From the NCBI GenBank assembly GCA_037127315.1, contig JBBBDQ010000913.1:4346001-4410000 (forward strand): a DNA stretch of 64,000 nt, given 5' to 3'. Each line of letters starts with the position of its first letter. Position 1 is the first letter of the stretch. The notes beneath the pieces were generated by a model. The model saw nothing but the letters and a program-made list of their open reading frames with translations, did not search any database and was not told the origin of the DNA. A program made the position numbers and the translations under genes. Source of the stretch: Ascarosepion bandense. Its lineage: Eukaryota; Mollusca; Cephalopoda; Sepiida; Sepiidae. Of the stretch, positions 62,845-64,000 are shown one piece after another.

Positions 62845-63412
62845 GAATTTCAGTTGAATTCATTGCATTCACTTACGCGCAAATACCCTTCGGAAAGGTA
62901 TTAATCCGTCTCCTCCCTTCAGTTATGGGTTAAATAACAGGACAGATTGGGTTCTATAGCCTTGGCTGGCAACCAGTCTACCGCAGAAAGCAATAGCAAC
63001 CTACTGCGGGATAATCTTCTGCCCAGTCAGTCATGTCTCTTTCCATACATGATCGCCCAAGCATGTATCACGTATGGCACTTAACTGACTGACTGAATAT
63101 AATAGTTAGAAACATGATTAAGTCTTCTACTGGGCATAAAGTGGTGGATCGGTTTTCTATTGTTATAAAGTAATAAACTGATCCCTCTCTAATTACTACT
63201 TAATAATATTGTACATATCTTCTCCCTCTAGCTATGAGTCAAATAACAGGACAGATTGGGTTCTATAGCCTTGGCTGGCAATCAGTCTACCGCAGAATGC
63301 AATGGCAACCTACTGCAGGATAATTTTCTGCCCAGTCTGCCATGTCTCTTTCGAGACATGATCGCCCAAGCGTGTTTCACGTATGACACTTAACTGACTG
63401 ACTGAGACAGTA
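62820..63412 (+). mobile_element. Dimeric SINE-A with inverted body segment at 5' end
   Basis: Body (CAGTTGAATTCATTGCATTC onward), M, linker (AACATGATTAAGTCTTCTAC) and second M ending GACACTTAACTGACTGACTG. The tRNA head is replaced by a short inverted body piece: GCGCGTAAGTGAATGCAATG then CAGTTGAATTCATTGCATTC forms a ~20-bp inverted repeat. Confidence 0.88.
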
Positions 63413-63581
63413 TCATAGTAATCTGCGGCTGTACTTACTCTAAGAGTGACTGAAATCAACTAAGTAATAGACACGTGACAACAGCGGCTATGAGACGAGG
63501 TCAAATGGATGAGTAGAAAAATTTATAGATATTTTTAAAAGAGCCTTAAAAAAGTTCGAGGAGGAGGAGGAGAAGAGATGG
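63413..63581. other. Unassigned sequence
   Basis: A short GAGGAGGAGG run only. Confidence 0.4.
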
Positions 63582-64000
63582 AAGAGTTTAACGGAATTTT
63601 TGTTTATGGCATGTGGGTCATTTGATGCCAAAAAGGTGGGGTTCTAAGGTATTTTTTGAATGTTTGGTTACAGTGAGAAGGTTGATTTAGCCAGATTTTG
63701 ATTAAATTTTTTTGTTTATTTTACAAACTGAAGATGTCATCTAGGTTTGTATTCAAAAATGTAATGCTGGTAATAATTTTTCTTCCTTCAAAAATGTATT
63801 ATGGCTGTAATTTTTTTTTTTCCTTCAAAAATGTGTTATGGTAATAATTTTTTCCCTCAAAAATGTATATTTTTCTATAAACGTCTACTTTTATGTTTTC
63901 ATAGTGTTTTGACCCCAGTTTGGGGGTTAACTATTTGCCCATAGCTAGGACCCTAACAGGTGCTACCAATCTGGGTCAGGGTGGGCCTGGGAACAAAAGC
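63582..64000 (+). repeat. R1 repeat, 5' part (runs off window)
   Basis: TTTATGGCATGTGGGTCATT, CTTCAAAAATGTATTATGGC blocks and TTGACCCCAGTTTGGGGGTT to GGGTCAGGGTGGGCCTGGGA at the window edge. Confidence 0.85.

Overview
This is a metazoan nuclear DNA window, and I find no confidently identifiable host gene in it. It is AT-rich and full of (TA)n, (GATA)n and polypurine satellites. It carries many tRNA-derived SINEs, fragments of non-LTR retrotransposons (RTE-like and jockey/CR1-like), Penelope-like ends, Tc1/mariner remnants, Helitrons with CTAG-T termini, and a few LTRs. There are no operons, Shine-Dalgarno sites, CRISPR arrays or phage genes. The mix suits an invertebrate, most plausibly a lophotrochozoan mollusc such as a cephalopod. 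That placement is an inference from repeat style, with no single-copy marker behind it. Nearly all open reading frames are low-complexity artefacts of satellites (poly-YLSI from GATA, K/R/E from the purine minisatellite) or broken transposon proteins.

Layout. 0-2.3 kb: family R1 fused to a broken Ty3/gypsy RNase H, a 264-bp triple tandem repeat and a Tc1-like element. 2.3-7.2 kb: Penelope-like ends in inverted orientation around family R3 and SINE-A copies. 7.8-12.5 kb: AT-rich family R4 between GATA arrays, with decayed SINEs. 12.6-16.3 kb: two long hairpins, R1 copies (one holding a spacerless palindrome) and a Helitron with two 3' ends. 17.6-20.1 kb: SINE-B, RTE fragments and a dimeric SINE-A. 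21-27.8 kb: R4, SINE-A, jockey-like LINE pieces, R1-gypsy, a second Tc1-like element with three tandem hybrid ends, and a Penelope endonuclease tail. 27.9-30.3 kb: a 2.35-kb polypurine minisatellite. 31-38.9 kb: GATA patches, a mariner-type element with a triplicated transposase tail, SINE-C, one unidentified 113-codon reading frame, a mariner relic and a Helitron. 39-43 kb: foldback hairpins and the best LINE copy in the window, an RTE-like 3' end with an 11-bp target-site duplication and a (GAA)n tail. 44-50 kb: Tc1 head fragments, two LINE/5S rRNA chimeras, a Helitron and R4. 49.9-53.3 kb: an LTR with TATA and poly(A) signals, hairpin-bearing ~235-bp tandem repeats, a third LINE/5S chimera and a solo LTR with a 5-bp target duplication. 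53.6-57.5 kb: multimeric SINE-A, two Helitrons and AAT-rich DNA. 58-64 kb: a 120-nt 5S-like sequence running into a tRNA SINE, decayed tandem copies of a conserved invertebrate repeat protein, SINE-C, another dimeric SINE-A and R1.

Family names are local labels. SINE-A has a tRNA head, a body and a 3' module M holding a hairpin. SINE-B and SINE-C are two other tRNA-type families. R1, R3 and R4 are unclassified interspersed families. The most interesting observation is a recurrent junction between an RTE-like LINE and the 5' end of a 5S rRNA sequence in three copies, together with 5S sequences running directly into the tRNA-derived SINE head. It suggests a composite 5S/tRNA retroelement.
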